A DNA stretch of 64,000 nucleotides from Tetranychus cinnabarinus (GCA_022266195.1 WHVY01000003.1:868001-932000); one strand, 5' to 3'. Counted from the stretch's first letter, positions 36,501 to 51,000 are shown. Made by a program: numbers and translations. The notes: generated from the letters alone by a model not told the origin.

Positions 36501-39500
36501 AAGTTTTATATTTTATTGTGTTTTGTGGCAGATAAATCTAATTATTTCAAGTTTTAATTAATTATTTTATTGTGTAAAAAAAGAGGTTGATAAAATTGAG
36601 GAAATTGAGGAACATATTCCCCTATTTTTTGCTGGTCTCAAATGCTTTGATTGTCTTTACCGTGTTAAATGTAGGTTTGTTCAAGACTTTTTTTGTGACT
36701 TTGACCAACATTTTAATTACAATTTATATTCTAATTTTTTTCTCCATCAAAAACAGATAGCCTCTGGATACTTGAAATGAAGGTTATTTAAGGAAGCCAA
36801 CGCAAGTTAACCTAAGTTATGATTTTACAGCAGAACCGCCAAGTATCATCATCAAGATCGTCATCGTCATTAAAAGAAACATTGAAAAGTTAAATATTAG
36901 TTTCACCATCACCAACATTATCATCATCATTCTCACCATCAACATAATCAGAGCCACCACCAACACCATAAAGACCGTATACAAAACAAGTGAGAAGAGT
37001 CAACTTTAATTAACAATCTGTCTCACCTTATTATTGTCCAAATGATAATTAACCTTGACAAATCGACCATCAAAATGTTTTACAATCATTAATCGTGACT
37101 TATCGACAGTTAATTTACTTTCTCCAATTGTTATTGTTATCCTGACTATTCCTCCTTGGTTGCTACAAAATTAATGGATCTGAGTGTGTGAGTGTATGCA
37201 AGTGTATTACACTACAAAGCAATCAGTCAACAATCATCAGCAATTTAACAGTGTTTACTCCCAATAACCATTTAACCTAACGTTGACTTTGAATGAGCAC
37301 CTACATAATTTGCTAAAAGATCAAACAAAAAGTGATGACAATCACAATAATTTCTCTCTGTTATGTTTTATTATAATCATCATCGTCATTTATGACTATT
37401 GTGATTGCTACTTTTTGTTATACTTATCCTTAATTTATATTTTACCTTTCCTTTAAGGTAATACACTCAAAACTTAATGCTACCAACAAGATCGAAACAT
37501 TGTCTACTGTTGATACATGATTTATCACAAGTTTCCTATCAACTAACATTTTGTTGGAATTATCTTGATCTCAACTCTGAATACTAATCTAGTGAATTAC
37601 TTTCTGTAGCTGAATCTTTTTTCACCTTATCCAGAACTGTTCTCAATGAATATCGTTATCTTACCTTTTCCTTCTCAAATGCTTTTCTAACCTTTTCTCT
37701 AATTTAATCTCATTTTTTGAACATTATATTCTCTTATTTTTTTCTTAATTTACCTTTAATTCTCTTCCTCTTCCTTTGATAGTTCAGTTATCTTCATCAT
37801 CTACACCATCATCAACATGATCAACATTTTTCCTCCTCTCTAGTTTATTAATCTCACTTGTAACGCTGTTTAATATTCTCATCTCTTCTTAAATTGAAAA
37901 TACAGGTTTAACAGTTAGACATGGTTACTTTTTAATTTACTCAAATTACTTGAACACCTTAAGAATCATCCTGAAAATTTAACCCCTAACCTTGTATGAA
38001 AAGGAAAGAAAAATTGCTAATTTTAATATCAAAAACCATTGATAATGAATACTAAGTAAGTGACTGGAAATTAACTTTATCCTGTGTTACATTAAACTTC
38101 CTTTTTTTCCCTTGCATGATAATTATACAATCCTAATTAACATACTTTGCTCATTTTGTAGATAAAAACGGACTCGGTTTCAAGTGGCAAAATTGTGAGA
38201 CTATTCAAGTTTACCTGATGTGACAACTCGGAAAAAAATATTTCAAATCAGTAAGTAAATTGCAATGAAATTGATTGTCCATACTTGTTACTAATCCTTT
38301 CATTTTTCTTGTACTTCTTGTTTTAGCTTCACTATTGGATCAACAATTGAATCAAGGAAATCTGAGGACTTAATCAAGAATGATATTTTGGCTTTTCAAG
38401 ACTGACCTCCATCCACAAATAAATATTGATGAATATTTTTGATAGATGTTCATCATCTTTATCGCCTTCAACACCACCATTTTCATCCTTTTAATAACTT
38501 CCTTAGAAGAGAGAAGGTAAAGTTAACTGTGGTAAAAAATAACGAGTTTCCTGGTTATCTTCAAGTTAACTACAACAGTTTACCTTTTACCTTTTCTCCA
38601 TCATCTTAACATCTTACAATCTTCAATTTCATCCATCTTCCCTTTTGTCTCATCATCTTCGGTCTAAATCATTTTAGAAACACCCAATTTCAATCTAATT
38701 TACCATTATCTTTAATTCTTAGGGTCAACATTTCAACCAGCCATATTAACCTTTTCCTTCTAAGTCTTCATTTCTTGTAATGTCTTTCTCTCGCTCTCTT
38801 CAAATTACCTCTTTTATTTCAATTGAAGATAGTTTCAAACCCTTACTTTTTTCACCTAACAATATAAATTAAACCAACACACTACACTTGGAATGATATT
38901 AGCTATTGTTTAACAACGGAAATCATTTTCCATCTTACAATTAATCATATTGAAGAGAGCTTTTGTAGCAATCAATTTTTTCCATTCACCTTAACAATCT
39001 GGCTCCATAATTAAAAGGTTTATTTGAAATATATGAATAATCAAATGTTGAAACCAATTGATAACTTTGCTATTATATTGGTGTCAACATGTAATCATTA
39101 CTTCTTGAATATGGTCTGCAAGACTGTCTGGTTTGATGGGCAAATCTGACAATTTAACCATCTCAAGTTAAACCTTTAAAATCATATTAATGATGATTTA
39201 TTGCCCATTTTATAATCTTTTCATCTAATCAGCTTAATTTGTACACAATTTAATTTACTTTCATTTCTTTAACAGGATTACAATAAGACATGTTTTTTTA
39301 TCACCTGAACTTGGAATCACAATTTGGACGCTTTTGCTTGTATTAATGCTGTAAATCGGATTCCATTTTGTGCAATAATCAAATGATGAATGCAAAATAT
39401 CACAAGTAAACTAAATTGTATTTAATTCCTTCCACATTGTTTTACTAAGAGTTTAACTAATCCTTTGTTTTTCCTTTGCTTTTCTTCATGCCTGCAGATA

Positions 39501-42500
39501 ATCCAGAGTTGATCATTTAATTCAATACCTGCCTCAATTGATTGTATTATAAATCATCAATCAAATGGACCCGATTTTCCCATCGAAACCCAACTCAATT
39601 GAAGGGGTAAATCAATTGTTGTTTTTCATAAACGTGGTTTTAATTAGAATGGCACTGTTGATTCTGTTTAGATGGTGAAAACCGAGGAGTTAATTAAATT
39701 CTTCAACAATAAAAAAACCAACAACAATAATGATGATAATGATAACCTCGCCTCGGAACGGATGTGATTCATTAAGATTATTCCTGATAGATAGTGATTC
39801 CGAATTTATGAATTCACCTAATCAACATCATAATCATTCTAATTTTTGCCTTTGACCAACCTTTTCGAGATATGAAATTTATCATTATAATGGTGAATAG
39901 TGGAGGTGGAGATGAGGAGCAAAATGATGATAAGGATGGTGATGCTGATGGTGAGGATGAGAGAGGCAATTGCAGCAACAAAAAATCAAGATAAAAAGGA
40001 AGTAAATATAAAATAATATCAACTTCCTTTGCCTAACTTTACTTGATCATTTGAAAAATGGTGAAATTGGATGAAGTTTCCGTTGATTTTGCATTCTTAT
40101 ACCAAATCATCATTTAACTTTACCATTCTTTATAATTCACATTAATTTATAATCGTAATAATCATCATCATCGTCTCAAATAATAGCAATGCAAAGTTAT
40201 CAAGAAAAGGGTTCAATAATTTGACCTTATTTTTTTTCTTCTCTTCTTTTAGGAACTCTTCATATTCGCATTGTTCCTTTCCAATGCTTCTGTTGAATTA
40301 TTTTCACAATACAGATGATTGAAAATGATAGGATTCAGCTGATGGCAACGATGAAATGAAACAGATGATGATGACCTTGAGAAAGACACAGTTTCATCTT
40401 ATTTCCTGATAAGACGTTACAGAAATGATATCAACAAGAAAAACACTGAAGAGTGAGAGATTCAGCTTTTTTTCATATTGGAATCAATGATGGCTATTTT
40501 TTCATCCATCTTCACACAACAGCTTCTCCAATCGGTCATCTCATTGATAATGAAGATGATGATAAAGGGCGTAAAATTGTGCTACAATGATGAGAGGAAG
40601 GAAGAGGTTAAAGAAATATTTCTCAAGATGTTTCTTTTTCTTCTTTGTTTTATTGCTTCTCTTTCCTCCTCTCATCTTGTTACCACAATGAGGTTTCCAG
40701 TATAATCTGACCAACAAATGATGATAATGAGTATGAAGGATCATCTCATAAAAAATGATAATCATAGTAAAAATAGACAATGAAATAATTTAGTAAAAAA
40801 AAAATTCGGTCAACGGGTAAAAGTAGAGAGATGATCTTTGAATGAAATTAGGCACTTTTGTATTAATCAATACACAAGAATGAGATTGGGTTGGTTCTTC
40901 CCCCCTTGCCCATTATATATGTAGCTGTTCCTTCATCATCATAATCATCATTATCATCTTAATCTTGATTATCTTTTGGTCATGTAAATTCATCTACTCT
41001 TCATGAAGTTGTGTTAACTTGGGAAAAACTGGTCAACATGTAAAAGTCCAATATGAATAGTAATGCACTGAACTCGCTTCAGCTTTGTTTTTCATATAAC
41101 ATGATGATGAAGATAATGATAATGATGATGACCCAGCTCTTGTTATCTTTTGTTTGTTAGTTGATCATTTATGTAGTCTGATTATGGTGATTGAATCAAG
41201 CATAAATCAAATGTTCACAACTCATCAGCAAAATAAAAGTGAATACACTTTTTATGTTGACTCGCAAAATCTTAGCTTAATTTTTTTTCCTTCAACTTTC
41301 ACAATCGCTAGACGTTATCTTTAATCATTGAGTGAAATATTGATAACCTTAATTAGCCGACTATTTACTCGGTTATTTGACTTTTTTTGTCAGTTCCAAA
41401 TCATTGATCTGGTTAGTTGCTGTTGCTGTTTGACCATATGAACGGTTTCAAGATGAGAGACAGAAAAGGTTGAATTTGATTGTTTTCATCTTACATTTAA
41501 CATTTACTGTCTCACTAGACAATGTAATCAACAATTAATTGGTTAAAGTGTTTTATTATTTACAGTGTGATTTGGGACAGTATCAAGTAAAAATCACGGG
41601 CTAAATGATGAGAACAGGTTGAAGATGTTTTTTTAACCGTCTAAGCTCATTTTGTTGATAAATTTTTAATCATTTTCTCATCATTTCTCTTCGCTCTCTT
41701 TATCAATCACCAGCCAGAATTTGTTTCCTCATCAGACACCGTCAACAATTGGAATGTTAAATTGTAATAAAACACCTGAAAAAATATATTTCCAGCATCA
41801 AACAAAGATGCTATCCTCAGCTTCCGATGCTTGCAAATGGGAAACAATTTCATTTCATTTTGGTCAACAGAATGACAAAACTGGGTAAAGCTGTTTGATG
41901 GTGAATCTTAATCTAAAAATCCTTCCTCAGTAATTTCATCTAACAATTCATCTGAATAAATAGATAACTAAATAAAGCATTGACTTTATCCAATTCAAAA
42001 ACATGATAATTTATTGAATAATTTTGTACTGTTGTCTTTTCCAGCTCATCTACAAGGTTAAGAACTGATTCCAATCCCAATGTTATACCAATTTTGGTTA
42101 AACAACATCTTTATAACCTTACCTTTCAAGGTTAATCCATATAAGGTTTTATGTGATGATCTTCATCTTTATCAGCACCACCATCATGATTATTACAATT
42201 AACATAATCAACTAATTATACTACCAGAAAAGAGAAAATAAAATGGCAGAAAACTGGTTAAATGTATTGAATAGAAAAGTTGACGACAAATTGTTTCACC
42301 TTTAAGCAATAAATCAATGCAATTGAAAAACATGAAACCAATTACTTGACACTTAAGTGATAATTAAAGTGGCAATCGACGAAATTATTGGAATTAGTTT
42401 TTAAGTTGATTAAAATTGATCATTTCAATGTCCATAAATACAGACTCTGGTTTTTTTCTGGTTCCCAACTTGAAACCTTGCTGACAAAAGCTACTCATTT

Positions 42501-43392
42501 GAATCGAGTTAATTGTTAACCTGATTTCTGGGAATTGGTTAAAAGGGTCGTGATTAGGTTAAAGATGGACAATTTTTAATCTTGATTAAATTGTGATGAG
42601 TTGGTTGGGTTATAAGGAGAGTTAATTTATTAATTTTCCATTAATTTACAAACCATTTTGTTTTACTTTGAAGCTTGTCGCTACAATTACCTTTGACGAA
42701 ATTAAATGTAATTCATTATTTCAACTCTAATGGTGACCTTAACTGACCATGACTTGATCACAATGACCCAGGTCAGTGATCATTTAAATAGGCTGTGAAT
42801 AAGGTAACCCTTTAGACATCTAAAGAGCTTCAAATCATTCATCAAGGTTAACCAATTGTAGTCAAATTGTGTCTTCAATTTCAAGTCTTTTGGTGAAAAT
42901 TTGTCAACTCAAAGGATTAACAGTTCATGTTAACCTTCATAAATTGTTAACCTTGATTTATTAACCAGTTGACAGTGATTAATCATCAGATAGACTGTTA
43001 TTTGTCACCAAAAAGTCAAGCTATTAAAAATGGTTGTTTCAGCTTTTCTGACCAAACTCAAAGGGTTAGTAAAATTGAATTTGGTTAATCAGTTAAATTG
43101 AGTTGAGTTGTTCAACAATTGTTAATTGATTTTAAAGGTTGGGATGTGAATTGTCAAAGTGTCAATTTGAACTCAATTTTCGGCTGGAAATGAACTATTT
43201 TCGGGTTAAATCTGGTTTCACTTGAATTTGGGTTTACCTTTGGTTTTCAAATGACAAGCTTGTATATGTTTTCACTGGAATTGTCAATTCAATCATTTCC
43301 TTGTAACCCTAAAAGGTTATTTTAATTACCAGGAATCCTCTTTTGAATCATTTTTCGTACTCATTTTGCTTCTTTTATGGACCATCATTTGG
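33536..43392. other. Long gene-poor stretch (about 9.9 kb)
   Basis: AT-rich sequence with pyrimidine-rich and ATC/GAT trinucleotide-rich patches. Several AG and GT sites occur, but no open frame over 80 codons shows protein-like composition. Upstream non-coding exons of either neighbour could lie here but cannot be demonstrated from sequence alone. Confidence 0.6.
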
Positions 43393-43399
43393 TATATAA
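43393..43399 (+). promoter_or_regulatory. TATA box of the orphan helical protein gene
   Basis: GGTATATAAACTTG is a consensus TATA box. A TCATTG initiator-like sequence lies about 30 bp downstream (43422-43427). The ATG follows at 43526. Confidence 0.6.
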
Positions 43400-43525
43400 A
43401 CTTGTGGATTGATCATTCAAATCATTGTGATTACAAAGCAATTACAAAGTTATTACCAAGCTTGTTTAAAATTGTGATTTTAATTTTGTGAATTTATTAA
43501 ATTTCAGCTTCATCCAAGATTGAAA

Positions 43526-44047
43526 ATGTCTGACCAAGAAGTAAACGTTTCAACCTCAACCTCAAATGTTGAAGGTTTAGCTTTTGATGATGCTGACATT
43601 ACCGATTTGGTTAATCATCTTGACGATTTGCTGACTCAGGTTGACGAGATTGATCAATTGTATGGTGAAGAGACTCTCATTTATGGAGCTGCCGATCGGG
43701 TTAAACAAATGCGTGAAAAGGCCGGTGGCATGTGGACCAATGTCAAGTCTTCATTGGGAACCTTTTTCAAGAAGTTAACCACTCGAACCAATGGTAAACT
43801 TCCCGATTGGGTTTACAGTGCTTCGGAAGGTGTTTTACAATCAATGATCAACTACATTGAGGAACGATTATCTGAAGATGGTGATACCAATAAGGTTACA
43901 ATTGAAATGCTTCGACAAGGAATCAATGCTCTTCGAAACCGAATCATTGATGCATCCAAAGGTTTACCCGAGCCAGAAAAGCCAGAAAATGCTGAAAAGC
44001 CTGAAAAGGTTGAAAAGAAACGACCAGAATCTCCTCAATCAGATTAA
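43526..44047 (+). CDS. Orphan acidic, helix-rich protein with Pro-Glu-Lys tail
   Basis: The coding exon is 173 residues and begins at the ATG at 43526 (GAAAATGTCTGAC); the upstream in-frame TTG is not used as a start. TTTCAG just upstream (43502-43507) may be the acceptor of a leader intron. No signal peptide or transmembrane segment. Residues 25-50 are acidic (DDADITDLVNHLDDLLTQVDEID); the middle has amphipathic stretches (MREKAGGMWTNVKSSLGTFFKKL; LPDWVYSASEGVLQSMINYIEERL). The last 25 residues repeat PEKPE/EKPEKVEKK units. I do not recognise a family. The composition suits a soluble, possibly lipid- or membrane-surface-associated helical protein, but that is a guess. TATA box (43393) and AATAAA (44152) bracket it. 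Confidence 0.8.
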   Translation: MSDQEVNVSTSTSNVEGLAFDDADITDLVNHLDDLLTQVDEIDQLYGEETLIYGAADRVKQMREKAGGMWTNVKSSLGTFFKKLTTRTNGKLPDWVYSASEGVLQSMINYIEERLSEDGDTNKVTIEMLRQGINALRNRIIDASKGLPEPEKPENAEKPEKVEKKRPESPQSD

Positions 44048-44151
44048 CTTCAATCAATGAAAACAAACCAGTAAATTGAAGGATTGAATTCAATTTTAAA
44101 AAACCCAACATTATGTTTCCAAATCAATGTAACCAAATTAATTCTGCATGA

Positions 44152-44157
44152 AATAAA
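44152..44157 (+). terminator. Poly(A) signal of the orphan helical gene
   Basis: AATAAA within GAAATAAATAAAAATT, about 105 bp after the stop codon. Confidence 0.65.
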
Positions 44158-44159
44158 TA

Positions 44160-47100
44160 AAAATTAGCATTTTTATAAATTAATTGTCAAGTGTATCGTT
44201 AACTCCATCAACATAAGTTGAGACCCTAATAGTGAACCTGATTCAGATGTTTGTTAAAATCAAATAACTTTACTCAGCAATGAACATTTTCATTCTTTCC
44301 ATTTCTACTTTACAATAATTCAAAAAAATGAATTTACTTTGCCTAATATCGACTTCAATCACTAGAGTTATCATCAATGTAACCACAATTAATTTCCTGC
44401 TACAATATAATCCGTTTTGTTAAACACAGAGACTGAATCAAAGTGAGTTTGCCAGTGAAAATTGTTACTCAAAGTGCAACTGCCATACAATACCATTGGT
44501 ACTGGTGAACCTGCAAAAGCAACTAAAATCTGGTTCATCAGAGCAATTGGATATTTTCACAGTTAAATCAACTTACAATCAACAAATTATCCACCCAGTA
44601 ATTGATACACTTAAATCAGTTTTGTTTCTTCAATAATCCAAGGATACTTGATTCACAGCCATTCCAGTTCAGTGTATCAGTCAAAGTTTAAAATATTTAA
44701 AATCAATGTTAATCATCAAACTTATCAACTCAAACCAATTAACAGTTTGTTTACCTGTAAACAATTTGCCTTTTGTTTCAATGAGGCAAAATAAACCAAT
44801 GATTTTTATCAAAACCTGACTTAACCTATTCAATAAGGTGAACCCAAAACTGTTTTCTAAGTTACACATATTTTGGTGAAAATATTGTTTACCTTGTTTT
44901 TCACTCACAATTATCCTGTTAACTGATTAACTGAGTTAATAAATTGTAACAGCTAATCTGATTTAAGGTGAACTCAAATTAAGTGTTAACTGCAACAAAA
45001 GCCATACTAATCAGTTTAGTTATGCCCTTGATTGTCTTGAGTTTATCGTTTCTTGTATTCATCTAACCTCATAAAGGAATCAGTACAAAGCTCGTTTAAA
45101 CATGGGAAACAATACAGCAAGTTTAATGATAACACACTTATTAAATAATATCAAATTGATCAAAAAACGTTTTCAATAAAGTGATAGGCAACAGAAAAAA
45201 TAATCAAATTCATCTTGATTTACTGAATGAAGGAAACGATTAACTTAACAAAACCTAAAACAATGTTTAAGCGTTTTTTATTTCACTATTAAACTAGTTT
45301 ATTAAGAAAATATTTGTTTCAATTACAAATCATTTGCTAATAATCAACTGAACTATCAATTGTTATGACAATCATTGACAGACATTAAATTGAAAAATTG
45401 ATGAAAAAAAGAGAGAGATTTTATTATAAAAATTGTATCAAAATCTGGTGATTGTGAAGTTTCCATGAAATAGAGCATAAATTGTGAATCTTGATCAATA
45501 ATCATGGGAAAATGTTTCAACATGAGAAATGAAAATTAATTGATTTACAAAAATATCATTAAAGGATGAAAGTTTATTAAACTCAACTTGAATCAACAAT
45601 TAAACCCAATCTAGATTAGCTTTACTTGTAGATTTAATGTTACCTTAAATTCATTTTTCAATCTAAATAAGAATTTGTAAATTGTTTTCTTTTAATGATT
45701 AAAGCAATTAAAAGATTTTGTTTTACAATATTATATTACAATAGATTGGTTGTTATTAATGAATTTGATTTAAATGAGTTGAATTAAATGTAAATTTGGG
45801 TTCATGCTTTTGGGTTGTTCATTGGATTAACTGGATTTTTTAATTGATTGGTTAAAATTGATTTAAATTAGCTGAGCTTAATGAATGTATGAAAAGGATT
45901 GACACTTTGATTGATCAATGGTTTGTTGCTGTTTGTTTGATAATTTAAGTTGATTAAAGGGAAAGGGTTCATAGATGAATGTTTAATTTAATAATTAAGC
46001 GGCTTGCAATTAACATGCGTTAATTTTGTATTCAAATTGAATTTAAAGTGATTAGTTAATTTATACATCAAATAAGGACTAATGTAATTGGGAAAAGATA
46101 ATGTAACAAAGAAATGAAATTGATGCAATTTGATATAATTTGATCAGATTATTACAATTTCATGTTAATTAGATGGCAAGTTAAGATGAATTATGTTAGT
46201 GGTGGAAATTAAATCTCAGATAATTAGTCTTTTTCATCAACAAAAGTCATTGCTCTTCAGATTGAGATGAGCTTAGAGCGCAATTAATGAAAATTTGAGC
46301 AATTTTTTCATCTCTTCAAACCTAAAAGGCACAAATCAATCACAGTGTTGCCTTTAAGTACTAATGTTCATTTGATACCAACAGACACTTAAAATTGAAA
46401 TATATTAACCGGTAGTCTTGATTGACGAGCTGATTGTGAGTTTCATTGGGTTATTCAGTGTTATATTATCTTGTAGACATGAAAATGTTTATTGATCACA
46501 ATGATTGTTGCTCTGTTGAATTGAGTTGATCCTAAGCTGAAAGCTTAACCTGTGACCAAGACTGAGACAAGGTTATTGAAAATCTTTGGCTTATTTTGTT
46601 TTATTCAAGAAATGACAATGTATTAACAGTGCTAAAAGCTGAAATTATTAAGCTGATCAAGTAGCAAATGCTTTGTAAGCTTTAATAAGCTAAAAATTTA
46701 GCTAAACTCAAACATGGGAAATATTCATTTCAAATTTCATACAAAGGCCATGTTTCCGGTAACCAAAGAGTGGTATAATAGGAAGAAGGAGGTTTCTGCC
46801 GGTTCTTGTGAACATGACGAGTTAATATGTTTAGCTTGAATCTGAACTCATTGAAAGTCTAGTACAGTTTGCATTCATCATGACTATTAAAGCTGGTGAG
46901 TGTGAAAAGCATTTAATTTAATGCAAACCTTGTGCAACATTATTCATTGATCTGATTAAGTGATGATTCTAGCATAATGATAAGATGTTTAATTGTCTTG
47001 AGGTTAAGCTCAATTGTGAGAGGCTTTTGTGTAAACGTTTTAATATCTTAGGCCTAAGAAAGGAAAGGAAAAACAAAATTAAGTTAAACAATAAGTGTTT

Positions 47101-48072
47101 TGATAATTTGGTTTAAATGGTTGGACAAAAGGTTGATTGGTATTGCTGATGGTTAAATGTTTTGAAAACAAGGAAAATGATGATAAATGACAGTCAAATT
47201 TTTAACAGTTTTAAACTGTTGGCCATTAAGTTTGTTGAAACATTAACCTTTAAAACAACAATTAAAAGGTTCAAGCTAGAAGAATTGAAGGCAAAAATGA
47301 ACAAAAGATGGATGCTTTTTAATTGTTGGAGAGGATAAGAAATGATGATAAGAGAGGAAATTACAATTAGTTAATTGCGGTCAAGTGAAATTATTTCAAC
47401 CCATAATCATGGAATTTACTTTGTCATTTTAATCAGATGATAACTCGCCATTTCTGCTCATTGTTCAACCAATTCAGGTTTCAATCGTTTAGAAGATTTA
47501 AATCAAAGGTTTGTGATTAAAGGTTGATTAGCAATGTTTGCTAATCAATCAAATGAGTAGTTGCAGCATGATCGGTGAATGATCAAGATTAGTGATTAAA
47601 CTCAACTTTGATAGAGAAATGATTGCTATTGTATTATACAGTTTAAGGTGAAACCAATAAGATTTTAACAATTCATTGATTATGGATTGAGAAAAATATC
47701 TAATGTTTATTATTATTGTTTCAAATGATACAAATTTGAGTTGAAATTAATACAAATTACTTATTAAGGGATGAATATTGGGTGAAAAAAATATTCATCG
47801 ACAATATGTAAATTGAATTATGGGAATATCTATTGGATTGATAACATAGTAAAGATTTAAATCATAAAGAATGAGATTGATGAAAGTTGGTAGATTAAAT
47901 TGTGATCTTTTGAAATATTTTAAGACCAATGGTGATGGAAGGGTCGGGTTCTTGGATTCAGAATTTTTAAAATCACTGTTTAAAATGTTTATCCTTTTCT
48001 TTATAATTGGATTCAGTGAAGTTTGATGATAAAGATGATATTTATGTTGAAATGAATTGAATGTAACACTTT
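44160..48072. other. Intergenic region, no gene seen
   Basis: Nearly 4 kb of AT-rich DNA with no open frame of protein-like composition. The right edge should contain the 3' UTR of the minus-strand TBC gene that ends at 48073. Confidence 0.6.
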
Positions 48073-51000
48073 CTATACAGCTAATGCAGCAAAATTTTGA
48101 CAGTCAGCTTCATCATCGTCATTGAGTAAATCAAAATCGTCTACACTTGTATTGCTTGGTTTAAACTCATCATCATTGTAAAGTGACTTTTCTCCTCCAT
48201 CGTGTTTTAACCAATGCCAGATAGTCATTGAATGGAGTAAAATATTGTTAAGACAATCGTTCAAATGAAGTGTGTTGAAGTGCTGCAATGATTAACATTT
48301 AGTTTTGAAAGTAGGAATGTTGTTTGTCAATTTCCCAACCAACCAAAACCAACAATCAGTCAATAATAACGGTAATACCATCAAATAACCCCCAAACAAA
48401 CAGTTAATGTAAATAGAAATGGTCCAATGTAGTTGAGTGAAGACGTGTAAGCAATGGTGGTAATGAAAACAGGAAATAAGGAGAAAAAATTTGAATTAGT
48501 TGAGGTGATATTAAATATTAGGGTGTCCCGATCAAAGCGGGAGCGACTAAAAGTGGAATATTTTCTGATCTAGATCGTGGTCATTTATAATTTTGAGTTT
48601 ATTCGGAAGGTAATTTTGTCCACTTTAAGATAACATAATTTAAAACTCTCTAGGTCAGTGCTGATTGAATAGAAAATTCATAATTCATTAAAGAGGAAAA
48701 TTTGAATAGGGAAAATTAACATGGGAAAATTGAAAAAAATGAAAAATTCTCACGAAATCGAAGGGTACTCATGACTTAAAAATCATTTGCCGCCTGTATT
48801 GGTGCAAATTGTGGACTTTTGATATTGATAAATTTATATTTGGACTTTATGCACACCGAAAAGTCTGAATTTCGACCTCAGAACACATGTTTAAAAAAAA
48901 TAATACAGAATAAAAAGGCCACTTTTTCGATTTGACCTTTTCGCTCTTATTCACGTTTCTCTAACAATTCGAATTTTATTTGTAAAAAATGAATTGAATT
49001 TTCGGTGTCTGAGTAAATGGCCTTTTGAATGAGCTAAAGCATATGATTATGTACCATGTACGTCGAAAGATATGTCACTTTTAGTATCTCCCGCTTTGAT
49101 CGGGACACCGTAATAACATGTTTAAAGGTATGAAAGGTATCAAGGTTCATTTGACACTACAAAATGTTAGAAATGAAATATTTTAGGAAAGTGAATATCA
49201 CAAGCTAAATTAAATATGAGTTAGGATTACTTGTTAGGAGATTGGAAATAGATTTGGTAATTCTGAGGAATGTTTATCATCTTATCAAAGGCAAATTAAA
49301 TATTTCATGCTAAGTATCTTACCTTGAGGATAGCACATGAATCGTATTTACGAGATAAAATAATGTCTCTTTCCCTTCTGATGATGGCCAAAGAAATGCA
49401 AAGGCAGAAGAGTTCAATATTTTCCAATGTTTCTAATTTTCCTGATTTATTTACTGATGAGTTGGATCCATCAGCTAAATGATCAAATTCATATGCTTTA
49501 AGCTCATCTGAAGAGTCTAAAGGTCTGTTTTCAGTTGCTTCTTTACCAACAGGAACGGGTGACTTTTTGACTTCATCACTTGAACTTCTAGAACTTATTG
49601 AGTTAAATAAAAATTCATTGTCTGGCATGGGATGTGAATACATTTCTCGGACTGGTGGTGACAATACGGTTGACATTAAAGATGGTCTTGAAGGTGATCT
49701 AGGTGAACTTGCACAGACAGGTCGTGGTTTTGGTGGAGTTTTTAGTTTGAGTCGAGTTGTTTTAATGGGTATCGCGTTAGGTGGCGTTTTTACAGGTGAT
49801 TTGGGTGAATTTTCGGGGCAATTTACTTCATTAACATCAACTTCATCGACTGTTTTAAGTGCACAAATACGTTGTGGCCCACTTGCAGGCACAAAGGAAA
49901 AGGTATGATCAATTGGCGGTGGTATTATTATCGGAAATCCACATTCAGATGGAGTCGATGCATCGTGTAATTCAATAATACCATTGGATGAGTTATCTGA
50001 GTTATCGGCTTCATGAGACCAATATTGACGCTTTATAGCACCTATTTGATTAAGTAATGGTGAAAGACTCTGGTCAAGAAACATATCTTGCTTATCTTCA
50101 TCATCTAAAGAGGCTAAACTGTGAATGGACCAAATTGTTTCCCAGACAATAAGACAATCATGGTAATCATCAGTTTTACGTTTCATAAATTCCCTTTTAA
50201 AAAGACAAATAATCCAACGGAAGGCGAAATAACAATTTGCAGATTCATTGCTACCTGTTTAAATAGAAAGAAAACGTTTGGTAATCAATCAAATACAGCA
50301 TCTTGTGAAAAACGTAGATAATTGAAAATTAAATAGTTACATAGATGTTGTGCAAAAACGGGATCAGTGATCTGAACCAATTTAATTAGTGCTTTCAACT
50401 GGTTCTTAATTGCTAATTGGGACATCTCAAAGTTTCGTTTCTGTAAATTAAAAGACAAAAATTAGATTTATCATGATGTAATATGATTTTCATCAAACAA
50501 TCAACTTACACAAAGTTTCATCACTTGAACGAAACACCAAAATGCTTTGGGTATATCACCATCCCAAACATAAAGCAAAGGAGCAGCTAAATCGGTCATA
50601 CCTGTTAGAGATTAATTGAGGATTGATTAGTAAATTTAGAGAGTAAGTAAAGGGTGTTCAATGTAATTACTTCCAAACTGGCGGAGCTTAAATTTTGATA
50701 ATCACAATCAAAAACATGATAAGACAAGATAACCAGAGTAAAATCACATTTTACCTTTCATCCTTTACCTTTGTTATTGCGATGTCACTCTAGTTATCTT
50801 GCTTATCATGTGATTATCGAAATTTTAGCTCCGCCAGTTTGGAAGCAATTACATTGAACACCCTTTAGTTGAAAAACTACTGGATAATCAACTTCAAATC
50901 ATTTACGGTATAAATGAAAAAATTGTCCCCACAATAAGAGAAAAAAATTAATAACTTGTCAGTTGTATCATAAGTTGGCAAAAAAATGTCATTAATTATC

